Assembly: GCA_963666825.2 (NCBI GenBank)
Contig: OY763044.2
Coordinates: forward strand, 868,001-932,000
Source of the DNA: Saccharicrinis sp963666825
Lineage (GTDB): Bacteria > Bacteroidota > Bacteroidia > Bacteroidales > Marinilabiliaceae
Reading direction: 5' to 3'
Length of the DNA: 64,000 bases
Made by a program: the position numbers and the translations under genes
In this document: positions 18,426-27,901 of the stretch, piece after piece
Layout of the letters: each line of letters starts with the position of its first letter
Numbering within the stretch: the first letter of the stretch is position 1
The notes under the pieces: model-generated
Database searches by the model: none
The model's input: the letters and a program-made list of their open reading frames with translations, nothing else
What the model was told of the DNA's origin: nothing

Positions 18426-18514
18426 TAAAGGTTAAAGGTAAAAGACAAAGGATTTGAATACGTAGTTTTTAGTCTCATGTCTCTTATTTTTAGTATTTTA
18501 TCTAAAAAAATAAA

Positions 18515-19909
18515 ATGAAGAAAATAACAATATTTTTTTGTCTGATTATGATAACGTTTACATGCGCTATCGCCCAAAATTCGGATAACAAATTTGCCCG
18601 TCCTTTAAAGGATGTATTGAAAGATATTGAGCAGGAGTATAATGTTAAACTACGTATTTCAGATAAGGATGTAGAAGGCAAGATATTGAATTATGCCAAC
18701 TGGCGTTTTAGAGCAGATGTTGAAGAAACATTAAAAAATGTATTGGCTCCTTTTGATTTAATGGCTCTACCTGATAAAGGACCAAATAAATATAAAATAG
18801 AAGAGTTTCGTTATCATAGAAGAACAGTTGAAGAAGGCAAAGAAACATTAGATTATTTAGCTTCTAAATATTCAACTAAAGAAGAATGGCAGCAACGTCA
18901 GACAAAACTAAAGCAATGCGTTAAAGAGGCTGTTCGTTTAAATCACTTACCTGCTTCACCTGATAGTAAACCTATCTTAACCAAAACAAGAAAAATGAAT
19001 GGTTATACTGTGCAAAATATTGCATTTGAAGTATTACCAGGATTTTATGTATGTGGTTCTATTTACCGACCATCAAAAATTAAAGGAAAAATTCCTGTTG
19101 TCCTTTGTCCAAACGGACATTTTGGAAATGGACGCTATAATAAAGATATTCAAACCAGATGTGCCGGTCTGGCACGTATGGGAGCTATGGCAATAAATTA
19201 TGATTTATTTGCCTGGGGAGAATCTGTACTGCAAGTTGATCCTAAAACTCACCGTAAAAGTTTAGCCAATACTATCCAGGCTCTAAATAGTATTCGTTTA
19301 TTAGATTATTTGACCTCGTTTAAATATGCTGATACAACGAGAATCGGTATTACAGGAGGTTCCGGAGGTGGAAGCCATTCTATTTTAATGTCTGTTCTAG
19401 ATGATAGAATTGATGTAAGTGTTCCTACTGTAATGATGTCGTCGATTCATTATGGAGGGTGTCCTTGCGAAAGCGGAAATCCAATTCACTTATGTTGTGG
19501 AGGAACAAATAATGTGGAATTAGCAGGCGTTTTTGCTCCTAAGCCACAATTGATTATTTCTGATGGAGGAGATTGGACTGCTAACGTACCGGAACTTGAG
19601 TTTCCTTATTTAAAACGCATCTATGATTTTTATGATAATGCTGTAGTAGAAAATGTTCATTTACCTAAAGAGCATCATGATTATGGTCCGTCAAAACGTT
19701 CAGCAATGTATCACTTTATGGCTAAATATTTAAAGTTAGATGAATCTAAAGTCTTTAATAAGAATGGAGAGTTAGATGAATCTCCAATTACCGTTGAAGA
19801 TGAAAATGCCATGAAAGTTTTCGGAGATAATGGCGAAAAATTACCGGAATCTGCAATCAGAAGTTTTGAAGTCTTAGAAAAAGAATTTGAGAGTGCAATT
19901 GCCCAATAA
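18515..19909 (+). CDS. Alpha/beta-hydrolase esterase, CE19-like, with STN-like N-terminal domain
   Basis: This 464-residue secreted protein has a signal peptide (MKKITIFFCLIMITFTCAIAQ). Residues about 28-97 (RPLKDVLKDIEQEYNVKLRI ... DVEETLKNVLAPFDL ... KYKI) have the beta-alpha-beta layout of the secretin/TonB short N-terminal (STN) domain. The hydrolase domain carries VVLCPNGHFGNGR, ITGGSGGGSHS with nucleophile Ser283, and KEHHDYGPSKR with the likely catalytic His388. Cysteines cluster in GGCPCESGNPIHLCCGG. In B. theta the related RG-II-locus esterase BT1017 is a pectin methylesterase (CE19), so backbone de-esterification is the best guess. An acetyl esterase is the alternative. Confidence 0.65.
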   Translation: MKKITIFFCLIMITFTCAIAQNSDNKFARPLKDVLKDIEQEYNVKLRISDKDVEGKILNYANWRFRADVEETLKNVLAPFDLMALPDKGPNKYKIEEFRYHRRTVEEGKETLDYLASKYSTKEEWQQRQTKLKQCVKEAVRLNHLPASPDSKPILTKTRKMNGYTVQNIAFEVLPGFYVCGSIYRPSKIKGKIPVVLCPNGHFGNGRYNKDIQTRCAGLARMGAMAINYDLFAWGESVLQVDPKTHRKSLANTIQALNSIRLLDYLTSFKYADTTRIGITGGSGGGSHSILMSVLDDRIDVSVPTVMMSSIHYGGCPCESGNPIHLCCGGTNNVELAGVFAPKPQLIISDGGDWTANVPELEFPYLKRIYDFYDNAVVENVHLPKEHHDYGPSKRSAMYHFMAKYLKLDESKVFNKNGELDESPITVEDENAMKVFGDNGEKLPESAIRSFEVLEKEFESAIAQ

Positions 19910-19941
19910 TTTGAATCTTATTTTGAGTAAAATAAAAATCT

Positions 19942-20850
19942 ATGAAGTCTATAAAAAAATCCTATAAAATATTTATAGCAATTAGTTTACTTATTGCTTT
20001 GATAGTTTCATGTTGCAATAATGAAAATCAAACAAAAGAAATTCCTAAAGAACCAAGATACAAAGTAGCGGTTTGCGACTGGATGATATTAAAACGTCAG
20101 AAGACCAGTGCTTTTGATCGTGCTGTTGAGATTGGCTGTGATGGACTGGAAGTTGATTTAGGAGGATTAGGCAAACGACCTACTTTCAAAAATAAATTGA
20201 TTAATGCTACATGGAGGAAAGAGTTTAAAGAGAAATCTGCTTCAACAGGAATTGAAATCAGTTCTATTGCGATGTCTGGTTTTTATGCACAAAACTTTGC
20301 AGAAAGAGAGGGTATTGATCGAATTATGGATGATGCTGTTAATACAGCAGAATTAATGGGCGTAAAAACGATTTTTTTACCCTTGGGTGTTCAAGGTGAT
20401 TTAATACAACATCCGGAGCGTAAGGATTCTTTAATAAATAACCTTAAAAAAATTGGAGCTAAAGCTGAAGCTGCAGGTTTGGTTGTTGGTATTGAAACTA
20501 ATTTTGATGCAAATGCAGAAGTTGAGTTCTTAAACGAAATAGGATCTTCTGCAATTAAAAGCTATTTTAATTTTGATAATGCGCTTAAGCATCAAAAAGA
20601 TATCTGCGAAGAGTTGAAAATTCTGGGGAAGGATAAAATTGCAATGATACATGCTTCAAATACAGATAGTGTTTGGTTGCAAAATGATCCGATGATTGAT
20701 GCTCCCAAGATTAAGAAAACACTTGATGAGATGGGATGGAGTGGATGGCTTGTAATTGAGCGATCAAGAGATATTAACCAGGTTAAAAATGTGGTGGCAA
20801 ACTATGGAGCCAATGCTGCTTATTTAAAAAAGGTTTTTCAAGAAGAATAA
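19942..20850 (+). CDS. Lipoprotein sugar isomerase/epimerase-like TIM barrel
   Basis: The 302-residue product has a lipoprotein signal (ISLLIALIVSC, Cys24) followed by an AP-endonuclease-2/xylose-isomerase-type barrel. Segments GCDGLEVDLGGLG, GVKTIFLPLG, AEAAGLVVGIETNF, SYFNFDNALKHQKD, IAMIHASNTD and WSGWLVIERSRD carry the Glu, Asp and His residues that usually bind a divalent metal in this fold. Such isomerases are normally cytoplasmic; the clear lipobox places this one in the periplasm or outer membrane. It sits between an esterase and a GH141-like gene, so it may isomerise a sugar freed from pectin. The substrate is unknown. Confidence 0.65.
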   Translation: MKSIKKSYKIFIAISLLIALIVSCCNNENQTKEIPKEPRYKVAVCDWMILKRQKTSAFDRAVEIGCDGLEVDLGGLGKRPTFKNKLINATWRKEFKEKSASTGIEISSIAMSGFYAQNFAEREGIDRIMDDAVNTAELMGVKTIFLPLGVQGDLIQHPERKDSLINNLKKIGAKAEAAGLVVGIETNFDANAEVEFLNEIGSSAIKSYFNFDNALKHQKDICEELKILGKDKIAMIHASNTDSVWLQNDPMIDAPKIKKTLDEMGWSGWLVIERSRDINQVKNVVANYGANAAYLKKVFQEE

Positions 20851-20878
20851 TTAATGAAAACAAACTAAATCAACAATT

Positions 20879-22858
20879 ATGAACCAGATAAAAACGCTTG
20901 GATTTATTATTCTTTTAGGTTTGGGTAATCTAATTACTGCACAAAATATTTATGTCTCACCAAAGGGAAATGATGCTAATTCCGGAACAGAGAAAGCTCC
21001 GGTTCAAACAGTTCAAATGGCTGTTCAAAAAGCACGCGATTTAAGAAAACAAAATGATCCTTCTATTTCTGGTGGTATTCATATCATTCTAAAGAGCGGA
21101 ACATATCAGGTTAGCAATCCAATTGTTTTCGGACCTGAGGATTCTGGTTCAGAAACCTCTCCAACAATTGTTTCAGCTGCAAAAGGTGAGAAGGCGATAA
21201 TTAGTGGAGGTGTAAAAGTTACAGGATGGCAAAAAGTTGAAGGTAATATTTATAAAGCCAGTCTTGATAGAGAAACTAAGCTTCGTACCTTATTTGTCAA
21301 TGGCAAGAGAAAGCACATGGCAGGAACTGATATTCCTGTACCAGGATTAGGGGACTGGGGTACTTTTAAAATTAAAGGTAAAGAACCATGGGCTTATGGA
21401 GAAGGATCAGCTATCGATGGAATTAAATTCAGCTCGGAGGATGTAAAAGAATATTCTAATCCTGAAGATATTGAGCTGGTACAATTTAATATCTGGACAG
21501 AGAAAATTCTCTGTGCAAGAGATATTAAAAAGATGGGTGATACCACTGTTGTGAAATTGCAGCAACCATATGGCGCTATTGCCACAACAATGGCCTGGGC
21601 AGGAAAAATCAACTATAAAAAAACTTTTGTAATCAGGAATGCCTATGAATTGTTAGATTCTCCTGGAGAGTTTTATTTCAATCGCAAAACAAAAACTATC
21701 TATTATTATAGCGATGGTGAGGATATGGCAAATGCTGAAGTGATTGCTCCTGTTAGTGATGGCTTAATTCATATTAAAGGGACTTCTACTGAGTCCAGAG
21801 TTAAAAATATTCAGTTTCAGGGAATAACTTTTTCATACGATCATTGGCATTTGATGGAAGTTGCAGGTTCTCATGGTTTTGCAGGTATACAAAGTTTAGG
21901 TTTAGCGGTTAAATATATTCCTGGTGGTAATTGGCATAAAACAGAATATAATAGTACAGATGTACCAAGAGGCGCTATTCATGTGGAAAATGCTGAAGGA
22001 ATTGAGTTTATCCGTAATCGTTTTGAAGGTATTAGTTCTGCAGTTGCCATTAATATGGTAAACGATGTTAAAAATAGTAAGGTTGAAGGCAACTTCTTTT
22101 ATGATATGCTGGGTAATGCGGTTAATATAGGTCATTCACAGCATTATAAAATTGGTGATGGCGATATTTATCCTGAAGGAGTTGAAGGTTTATGTGAGAA
22201 TATAAAAGTCTCTAATAATTATCTACGTAATGTATGTCTTGACTTTAGGCAAATAGAAGGCATTACAGCATTTTTCGTAGCCAATGTAAGTATAGAACAT
22301 AATGATATCGAATGGACGCCATATGGTGCAATAACATGTGGCTGGTGGTGGGGTAATTCTGGAATTCCCGCTTCAACTTTAGTTAAAAATAATAAGATAC
22401 GATTTAACAAAGCAGGAAATACGCATCAGGTTTTAGATGATGGGGGGATTATATATTCTTTAGGAGAGCAACCCGGTTCTGTAATTGAAGGTAACTATAT
22501 TTTTAATGGACCAAGGTGTATTTATCCGGATGATGGTTCTGCATATTTAACTATTAGAGATAATGTAGTTGGAAATGAAAGTTACAAATGGATGTGGCTT
22601 CATCTATGGACTAAAAGATGTCATGATATAGTTGCATACAGAAACTATGTAAAGAATAATCTTTTGATGGATAACGGAACTGATAATGTTATTGAAAATA
22701 CGATTTCATTTAGGGAGGATGAATTTTCAGAAGCAGCTCAAAAGATCATTGATAATGCAGGAATTGAAGAGGAATTTAAAGATATCATACCTGATACTGA
22801 GCCAGAAAAGATGAGTATTCATCCGAAGGGATTTAAGGAAAGGGATGTGTTTCATTAA
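20879..22858 (+). CDS. Right-handed beta-helix glycosidase, GH141-like
   Basis: This 659-residue secreted protein has a signal peptide ending near GNLITAQ. It opens with NIYVSPKGNDANSGTEKAP ... TVQMAVQKARDLRKQ, then IILKSGTYQVSNPIVFGPEDSGSE, a signature of GH141/GH120-type parallel beta-helix enzymes. The helix continues to about residue 640 with repeated short turns (IRNRFEGISSAVAINM, KVEGNFFYDMLGNAVNIGHS, LDDGGIIYSLGEQPG). GH141 includes BT1002, an alpha-L-fucosidase acting on RG-II side chain A, which fits the rest of the locus. A GH120-like xylosidase or non-catalytic helix protein is possible. It lies 28 bp after the isomerase gene and 10 bp before the mutarotase gene. Confidence 0.6.
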   Translation: MNQIKTLGFIILLGLGNLITAQNIYVSPKGNDANSGTEKAPVQTVQMAVQKARDLRKQNDPSISGGIHIILKSGTYQVSNPIVFGPEDSGSETSPTIVSAAKGEKAIISGGVKVTGWQKVEGNIYKASLDRETKLRTLFVNGKRKHMAGTDIPVPGLGDWGTFKIKGKEPWAYGEGSAIDGIKFSSEDVKEYSNPEDIELVQFNIWTEKILCARDIKKMGDTTVVKLQQPYGAIATTMAWAGKINYKKTFVIRNAYELLDSPGEFYFNRKTKTIYYYSDGEDMANAEVIAPVSDGLIHIKGTSTESRVKNIQFQGITFSYDHWHLMEVAGSHGFAGIQSLGLAVKYIPGGNWHKTEYNSTDVPRGAIHVENAEGIEFIRNRFEGISSAVAINMVNDVKNSKVEGNFFYDMLGNAVNIGHSQHYKIGDGDIYPEGVEGLCENIKVSNNYLRNVCLDFRQIEGITAFFVANVSIEHNDIEWTPYGAITCGWWWGNSGIPASTLVKNNKIRFNKAGNTHQVLDDGGIIYSLGEQPGSVIEGNYIFNGPRCIYPDDGSAYLTIRDNVVGNESYKWMWLHLWTKRCHDIVAYRNYVKNNLLMDNGTDNVIENTISFREDEFSEAAQKIIDNAGIEEEFKDIIPDTEPEKMSIHPKGFKERDVFH

Positions 22859-22868
22859 CCTATAAAAT

Positions 22869-23576
22869 ATGCGTCAGAATAATACGAGTACACGAAAACT
22901 GCTACAATTATTTGTTCTATTATTCTTTATTGTGTCTTGTGCACCAAAAAAGGATTCGTCAGAAAACTATAAAAATAATCCAGTAGCAGTTGAATTGATA
23001 CTGGATAACGAAAGTCTTACAGATTCATTAGCTAATGAGTTCAACAGCATATCAATGGAACTTTATGAATGGAAAAATCATCTGGTTTTGTTTGGTTCTG
23101 ATAGAGATACATCAGGTATTAGTGATCTGGTTAATAGAACAGGAATTAAAGTTAAGATTAAGAAATATAATAATCCTTTTTATGTGTTTGATAAGACACG
23201 AAATTGTGGTTACTCAAGTGCACCAAAACCATGGAAGAATTACTTATTAACTGCAAATCTAGTTAGTGATACAACTCTGCAGCAAGAGTATTTAACATAT
23301 CATGATACTCAATTTGAAGTTTGGCCAGAGGTTGCTCAAGGCTTTTGTAATGCAGATTTTCAGCAATTATTGGTTTATAAAACCGGAAGACAATTGATGT
23401 TGGTTATTTCAATACCCGCTGATAAAACATTGGATGAGCTTAACCCTAAAACAGTAGAAAATAATCCAAGGGTGGATGAATGGAACAGCATCATGAGTAA
23501 ATATCAGGAAGGAATAGAAGGAACAGAACCTGGAGAAACATGGGTTTTTCTTGAAAAAATAGAAGAGATTAAGTGA
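22869..23576 (+). CDS. L-rhamnose-mutarotase-like lipoprotein
   Basis: This is a 235-residue lipoprotein (LFVLLFFIVSC, Cys24). Residues about 120-230 match the RhaM/DUF718 pattern: YLTYHDTQFEVWPEVAQGFCNADFQQ with the conserved His and WPE, LLVYKTGRQLMLVISIP, then NPRVDEWNSIMSKYQ and GETWVFLEKI. Residues about 38-115 (VAVELILDNESLTDSLANEF ... LYEWKNHLVLFGSD) look like a degenerate second copy of the same ferredoxin-like fold. RhaM speeds interconversion of rhamnose anomers. Export as a lipoprotein is unusual and suggests it works on rhamnose freed outside the cytoplasm, in line with the GH78 gene of this locus. Confidence 0.65.
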   Translation: MRQNNTSTRKLLQLFVLLFFIVSCAPKKDSSENYKNNPVAVELILDNESLTDSLANEFNSISMELYEWKNHLVLFGSDRDTSGISDLVNRTGIKVKIKKYNNPFYVFDKTRNCGYSSAPKPWKNYLLTANLVSDTTLQQEYLTYHDTQFEVWPEVAQGFCNADFQQLLVYKTGRQLMLVISIPADKTLDELNPKTVENNPRVDEWNSIMSKYQEGIEGTEPGETWVFLEKIEEIK

Positions 23577-23739
23577 ATTTTTAATCATCATAGTTAGTGT
23601 AAGTTTTGTAATGTTGTGATTACTGGATGTTGAGACATTGAGGCTTTTAATGAGTTTTGTAAATAAGTCTTGCTCCTCCGCTAAAGCTTCGGCGGCACGC
23701 GGAATGTCTTGCGTCTTTAATCTAATAATCTAATTAAAT
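23577..23739. repeat. GC-rich palindromic remnant between operon genes
   Basis: CTCCGC-TAAAGCTTC-GGCGG (about 23,675-23,695) is a small GC-rich hairpin in otherwise AT-rich DNA, followed by repeated TAATCT units. It looks like part of a dispersed intergenic repeat. No gene is seen. Confidence 0.35.
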
Positions 23740-24813
23740 ATGCTACGTTTAGGAATATTAGGAATCGGAGAGGGAAGAAGTACTATTTCAGCTGCTTTGC
23801 AAAGCGAAAAGATTGACCTCAAAATGATTTGTGATCTGAATGTTGATATGTGTAAGCAAAGAGAGAAAGAATTTGACTTTCATAATATCACAACTGATTT
23901 TCAGGAAATGCTGAATAATCCTGAAATAGATGCCATTGCTATTTATACTCCTGATCATTTGCATGCTACTCATATTAAGATGGCTTTAAATGCAGGTAAA
24001 CATGTAGTGTGTACAAAGCCACTGATGGATAATCTATCTGAGGCTAAAGAATTAATTGAAATTGCTGATAAACAGGATAAAAGAATTTTTGTAGGACAAA
24101 GTTCCCGGTTCTTTGAACCAATGAAACGTCAAAGAAAAGATTTTGAAGCAGGCTTAATTGGAGATCTGGTAAGTATAGAATCTCATTATCATGCCGATCA
24201 TCGTTGGTTTTTGGGTAAAGGATGGTCTTTAGAACAATCGTTTAAATGGTTGTTTGGAGGTTTAAGTCATCCAGTTGATTTTATACGATGGTATATGCCA
24301 AATATCGAAGAAGTGATGGGATATGGAATGCTAAGCCCTAATGGTAAAAAAGGTGGTTTGAAGAATGAGGATACCATGCATTTTATATTTAAGGCTAAAG
24401 ATGGAAGAGTTGCGCGTGTAAGTGGAATTTATTCCGGTCCTGTTCAGCCTGTTACCCGAGATAGCGAAATGACATGTATTCTTCGTGGAACAGAAGGTTG
24501 CAGTCAGGGAGATTACATGGATTTAAGATATGCCATAACCAAAAATGATGGCGAAGAGCAAATCATAACCTGGGAGCATAAGTTAAAGCACTATTTCAGA
24601 TTTGAAGGTAAAAGTCACCATGCCGGCGAATATCAGAATTATCTGGAGTATTTTGCTGACAGTATAGAAAACAACACAATTGCTTATCCTGACTTAAAAG
24701 AAGGTGTAGGTACCATTGCTGTTTTAATGGCTATGGATCGATCTTTACAAACAGGATTGCCTGTGAAGATAAGCACTATTATCGAGGAAAATGACTTAGA
24801 TATAGTATTGTAA
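23740..24813 (+). CDS. Gfo/Idh/MocA family oxidoreductase
   Basis: This 357-residue protein has no signal peptide and should be cytoplasmic. The N-terminal Rossmann domain opens with LRLGILGIGEGRST, continues with KMICDLNVDMCKQREKEF and includes AIYTPDHLHATHIKMALNAGKHVVCTKPL; the CTKPL lysine matches the EKP motif lysine of the family. The C-terminal alpha/beta domain contains GGLSHPVDFIRWYMP with the usual GGxxxHxxDxxRW histidine region. These enzymes oxidise or reduce sugars or inositols with NAD(P). In this locus it probably handles a sugar acid or sugar freed from pectin, but the substrate is not identifiable. A terminator-like hairpin follows. Confidence 0.85.
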   Translation: MLRLGILGIGEGRSTISAALQSEKIDLKMICDLNVDMCKQREKEFDFHNITTDFQEMLNNPEIDAIAIYTPDHLHATHIKMALNAGKHVVCTKPLMDNLSEAKELIEIADKQDKRIFVGQSSRFFEPMKRQRKDFEAGLIGDLVSIESHYHADHRWFLGKGWSLEQSFKWLFGGLSHPVDFIRWYMPNIEEVMGYGMLSPNGKKGGLKNEDTMHFIFKAKDGRVARVSGIYSGPVQPVTRDSEMTCILRGTEGCSQGDYMDLRYAITKNDGEEQIITWEHKLKHYFRFEGKSHHAGEYQNYLEYFADSIENNTIAYPDLKEGVGTIAVLMAMDRSLQTGLPVKISTIIEENDLDIVL

Positions 24814-24834
24814 GTCATTGTTAAGTTATTATTC

Positions 24835-24902
24835 AACCACCTCTTTGAAATCATAATTCCCTTAATTTAGAACAACATATAATCTGGAGGTGGTTGTTTT
24901 TA
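24835..24902 (+). terminator. Terminator after oxidoreductase gene
   Basis: AACCACCTC (24835-24843) is perfectly complementary to GAGGTGGTT (24887-24895), followed by GTTTTTATTTT. It lies 21 bp after the oxidoreductase stop codon. Confidence 0.6.
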
Positions 24903-24972
24903 TTTTCTGAATCTTAACCTTTCTAAAATTAAATCTATTAAAAGTTCTATCAGAACTTAAAAATCTACACAA

Positions 24973-26556
24973 ATGAAAAATATTCACGAACTATTAGTAC
25001 CCTTAGATTTTATTGTAGTAATTGCCTATCTGGTAGTATTAACTGCTATAGGTTATTACGTAAGCTTTATAAAGAAAAAAGAAAAAGATGATTCATTGTT
25101 TCTTGCAGGACGGTCATTAAAATGGAGTAGTATTGGTTTTACCATGTGGGGAACCAATGTAGGTCCGTCAATGTTAATTGCTTCAGCGTCGATTGGCTAT
25201 ACAACAGGAATAGTTGCAGGTAATTTTGGTTGGTATGCTTTTGTGTTCATTTTCCTATTGGCTTTTGTTTTTGCTCCAAAATATTTAGGCGCCAATGTGA
25301 GTACCTTACCTGAATTTATGGGTAAAAGATTTGGCGATTCTACACGTAATATTTTGGCTTGGTATACTATTGTTACCGTTCTTATTTCGTGGTTGTCGTT
25401 AACTTTGTTTGCAGGTGGAATATTAGTTGGGCAAATCCTTAATCTGCCACTGTGGTTATCTGTAATAATATTGCTGTTAATTTCTGGTTTCTTTACTATT
25501 GCAGGAGGTTTAAAAGCCATTGCTTATACCAATGTATTCCAGATGCTGTTGTTGATAATAGTGTCTTTGATTTTAACTTTAGTTGGTATTAATAAAGTAG
25601 GTGGTTTTGGTGAATTAATGGCTAATACACCTGCTGATTACTGGAATTTATTGCGTCCTTCAAGTGATCCTACATATCCATGGATTGCTATTGTTCTGGG
25701 ATATCCAGTTATGGGAGTGTGGTTTTGGTGTACAGACCAATCAATGGTTCAGTCTGTATTAGGAGCAAAGAGCTTAAAGCAAGGGCAAATGGGCGCAAAC
25801 TTTACAGGATGGCTTAAGATTCTGGATGTTGCTTTGTTTATCATTCCAGGGATGGCATGTTTTATCCTATTTCCAGACTTGAAAAATCCGGATGAAGCTT
25901 ATATGACAATGGTAACTCAATTATTCCCTCATGGAATGACAGGATTAGTAATGGCGGTTCTGATTGCTGCCCTTGTTAGTACAATCGATTCTGCATTGAA
26001 CTCATTAAGTACGGTTTTTACCATGGATATTTTTGTAAAAAAGCATCGTCCTAATGCAACCAATAAAGAAATTATAAAAATTGGTAGAATTGTAACTGTA
26101 CTAGGTGCATTACTGTCAATTGTTTTGACATTGGCAATTGATAGCATAAAAGGATTAAACTTATTCGATGTCTTTCAGGCTATTTTAGGATTTATTGCTC
26201 CTCCAATGTCTGTTGTGTTTTTATTTGGAGTATTGTGGAAGAAAACGACTACAAAGGCAGCCAATATAACTTTGTTTTGGGGAACAGTTTTAAGTTTAGG
26301 TACCGGAGTATTTTATTTATGGATATTCCCTAACGAAGATTATGAATTCTGGCCACACTTTTTATTATTATCATTTTATATATTCCTGGCCCTTTGTGCT
26401 TTAATATATGTGATCTCTATTACTGATAAATCAGAGCAAAAAGAGTACGTCTTTAATACACCAGCTAAAGTATTTAGATCTAAAATGCAATTAATCCGGT
26501 GGGCAGCTTTATTTATTGTAATGATTGGATTATATATTTATTTCAATGGACACTGA
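24973..26556 (+). CDS. Sodium/solute symporter (SSS family)
   Basis: This 527-residue inner-membrane protein has about 13-14 hydrophobic segments. The N terminus has LDFIVVIAYLVVLTAIGYYVS, then LFLAGRSLKWSSIGFTMWGTNVGPSMLIASASIGYTTGI, the LAGR...W/N-G-S region typical of SglT-like Na+/sugar symporters. LPEFMGKRFG and ALVSTIDSALNSLSTVFTMDIF are further family motifs; the second carries Na+-site serines. It probably imports a monosaccharide or uronate released by the locus. It stands alone between two terminator-like regions. The nature of the sugar cannot be seen from the sequence. Confidence 0.88.
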   Translation: MKNIHELLVPLDFIVVIAYLVVLTAIGYYVSFIKKKEKDDSLFLAGRSLKWSSIGFTMWGTNVGPSMLIASASIGYTTGIVAGNFGWYAFVFIFLLAFVFAPKYLGANVSTLPEFMGKRFGDSTRNILAWYTIVTVLISWLSLTLFAGGILVGQILNLPLWLSVIILLLISGFFTIAGGLKAIAYTNVFQMLLLIIVSLILTLVGINKVGGFGELMANTPADYWNLLRPSSDPTYPWIAIVLGYPVMGVWFWCTDQSMVQSVLGAKSLKQGQMGANFTGWLKILDVALFIIPGMACFILFPDLKNPDEAYMTMVTQLFPHGMTGLVMAVLIAALVSTIDSALNSLSTVFTMDIFVKKHRPNATNKEIIKIGRIVTVLGALLSIVLTLAIDSIKGLNLFDVFQAILGFIAPPMSVVFLFGVLWKKTTTKAANITLFWGTVLSLGTGVFYLWIFPNEDYEFWPHFLLLSFYIFLALCALIYVISITDKSEQKEYVFNTPAKVFRSKMQLIRWAALFIVMIGLYIYFNGH

Positions 26557-26735
26557 TGAATAGTTGAAAGTAGAAAGCTATATAAGAACAGGGAGTTTTA
26601 TTGAATAGGAAAAAGATTAAAATATTGTCAATATGATTTTAAATCTATAGAATAAAGAATTAAGATTTATTTGGAAGTTTTCCTTAAATAAACTACACTA
26701 GCGTTTTTAATACTCTCAAACAATAACAACCAGAA

Positions 26736-27698
26736 ATGATAAGCATTACAAAAAAACTTAGTCTGTTACTTACACTTATTTTAGTAGTAACATCCTCTTT
26801 TGCCGAAATTAAATATGAAATGACTGTAGCTCAGGATGGCTCTGGTGATTTTACTACCATACAGGATGCTATTAATGCAACAAAAGCTTTTCCTGATAAA
26901 AGAATTACCATTAATATTAAAAATGGAGTATATCATGAAAAAGTTAAAGTGCATGCCTGGAATAACCTACTAACATTAAAAGGAGAAAGTACCGATAAAA
27001 CGATTATTACCTACGATGATTATTTTAGTAAGCTTGATTTAGGTAGAAATAGTACATTTTATACTTATACTATAATGGTTGATGCTGATGATTGCATTGT
27101 TCAGAATTTAACCATTATCAATAGTTCAGGCCCTGTTGGACAGGCAGTAGCCTTACATGTTGAAAAAGATCGTTGTCAGTTTGTGGATTGTAAAATTTTA
27201 GGTTATCAGGATACGGTTTACGCAGCGGGTGAAGGAAGTCGCCAGTATTTCTTAAGATGTTTTATTGAAGGTTCTGTTGATTTTATATTCGGTGCAGCGA
27301 CTGCTTTATTTGAAGATTGTACGATAAACAGTAAAACAAATTCATATGTTACTGCGGCAAGCACCTTTAAAGGAACTGAATTTGGTTATGTATTCAAAAA
27401 TTGTAAGTTGACTGCTGATGAGGGAGTTGATAAGGTGTACTTGGGCAGGCCTTGGCGTATATATGCTAAAACAGTTTTTATCTCTTGTGACCTGGAGAAT
27501 CATATTTTACCAGAAGGATGGCATAATTGGAAAAAGCCTGATGCTGAAAAAAATGCACTTTATGCAGAGTATAATTGTACAGGAGATGGTTTTAAACCGG
27601 AAACAAGAGCATCATGGACACAACAATTAACTAAGAAACAAGCACGTAAATATAATAAAGAAAATATCTTCGGGGATTGGATTCCTTTTGTTAAATAG
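26736..27698 (+). CDS. Pectin methylesterase (CE8), short form
   Basis: The 320-residue product has a signal peptide (MISITKKLSLLLTLILVVTSSFA) and a bare CE8 beta-helix. Motifs are complete: TVAQDGSGDFTTIQDAI, GQAVAL, GYQDT with Asp159, GSVDFIFGAA with Asp182, and YLGRPWR with Arg238. Compared with the CE8 at 627 it has the canonical second Asp motif and lacks the C-terminal fibronectin and T9SS domains. It is therefore likely periplasmic, acting on oligosaccharides after SusCD uptake, whereas the longer one acts outside. The preceding 179 bp contain purine-rich repeat traces but no clear promoter. Confidence 0.92.
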   Translation: MISITKKLSLLLTLILVVTSSFAEIKYEMTVAQDGSGDFTTIQDAINATKAFPDKRITINIKNGVYHEKVKVHAWNNLLTLKGESTDKTIITYDDYFSKLDLGRNSTFYTYTIMVDADDCIVQNLTIINSSGPVGQAVALHVEKDRCQFVDCKILGYQDTVYAAGEGSRQYFLRCFIEGSVDFIFGAATALFEDCTINSKTNSYVTAASTFKGTEFGYVFKNCKLTADEGVDKVYLGRPWRIYAKTVFISCDLENHILPEGWHNWKKPDAEKNALYAEYNCTGDGFKPETRASWTQQLTKKQARKYNKENIFGDWIPFVK

Positions 27699-27721
27699 TG
27701 GCATTAGATATTAAATATTTC

Positions 27722-27752
27722 AAGGCTAATCTGTTATGGTTAGCCTTTTTTT
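27722..27752 (+). terminator. Terminator after CE8 gene
   Basis: AAGGCTAA (27722-27729) and TTAGCCTT (27740-27747) form a perfect stem followed by a T run. Confidence 0.75.
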
Positions 27753-27845
27753 ATGGATTATTTATGTGAAAATACCAACTCAAAATACTTTATGCTTTAG
27801 CAAAAAATATTTACCAAAATGAAAATATCCTATTGAGTTAATATC

Positions 27846-27853
27846 TAAATTTG
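27846..27853 (+). promoter_or_regulatory. Possible -7 box (TAAATTTG) for SET-domain gene
   Basis: TAAATTTG fits the Bacteroidota TAnnTTTG -7 element 48 bp before the SET-domain start. No convincing -33 box was found at the usual distance. Confidence 0.3.
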
Positions 27854-27901
27854 CATCCATATTTTTTATAATTATTTAATCGCTAATTAAACTTTAGTGT
27901 T

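Noticed and set aside
20879..22858. Alginate lyase or generic pectate lyase call for the beta-helix protein
   Set aside because: The YVSPKGNDANSGT opening and the following SGGVKVTGWQ segment fit GH141/GH120-type helices better, and PL1 or PL6 hallmarks are absent.
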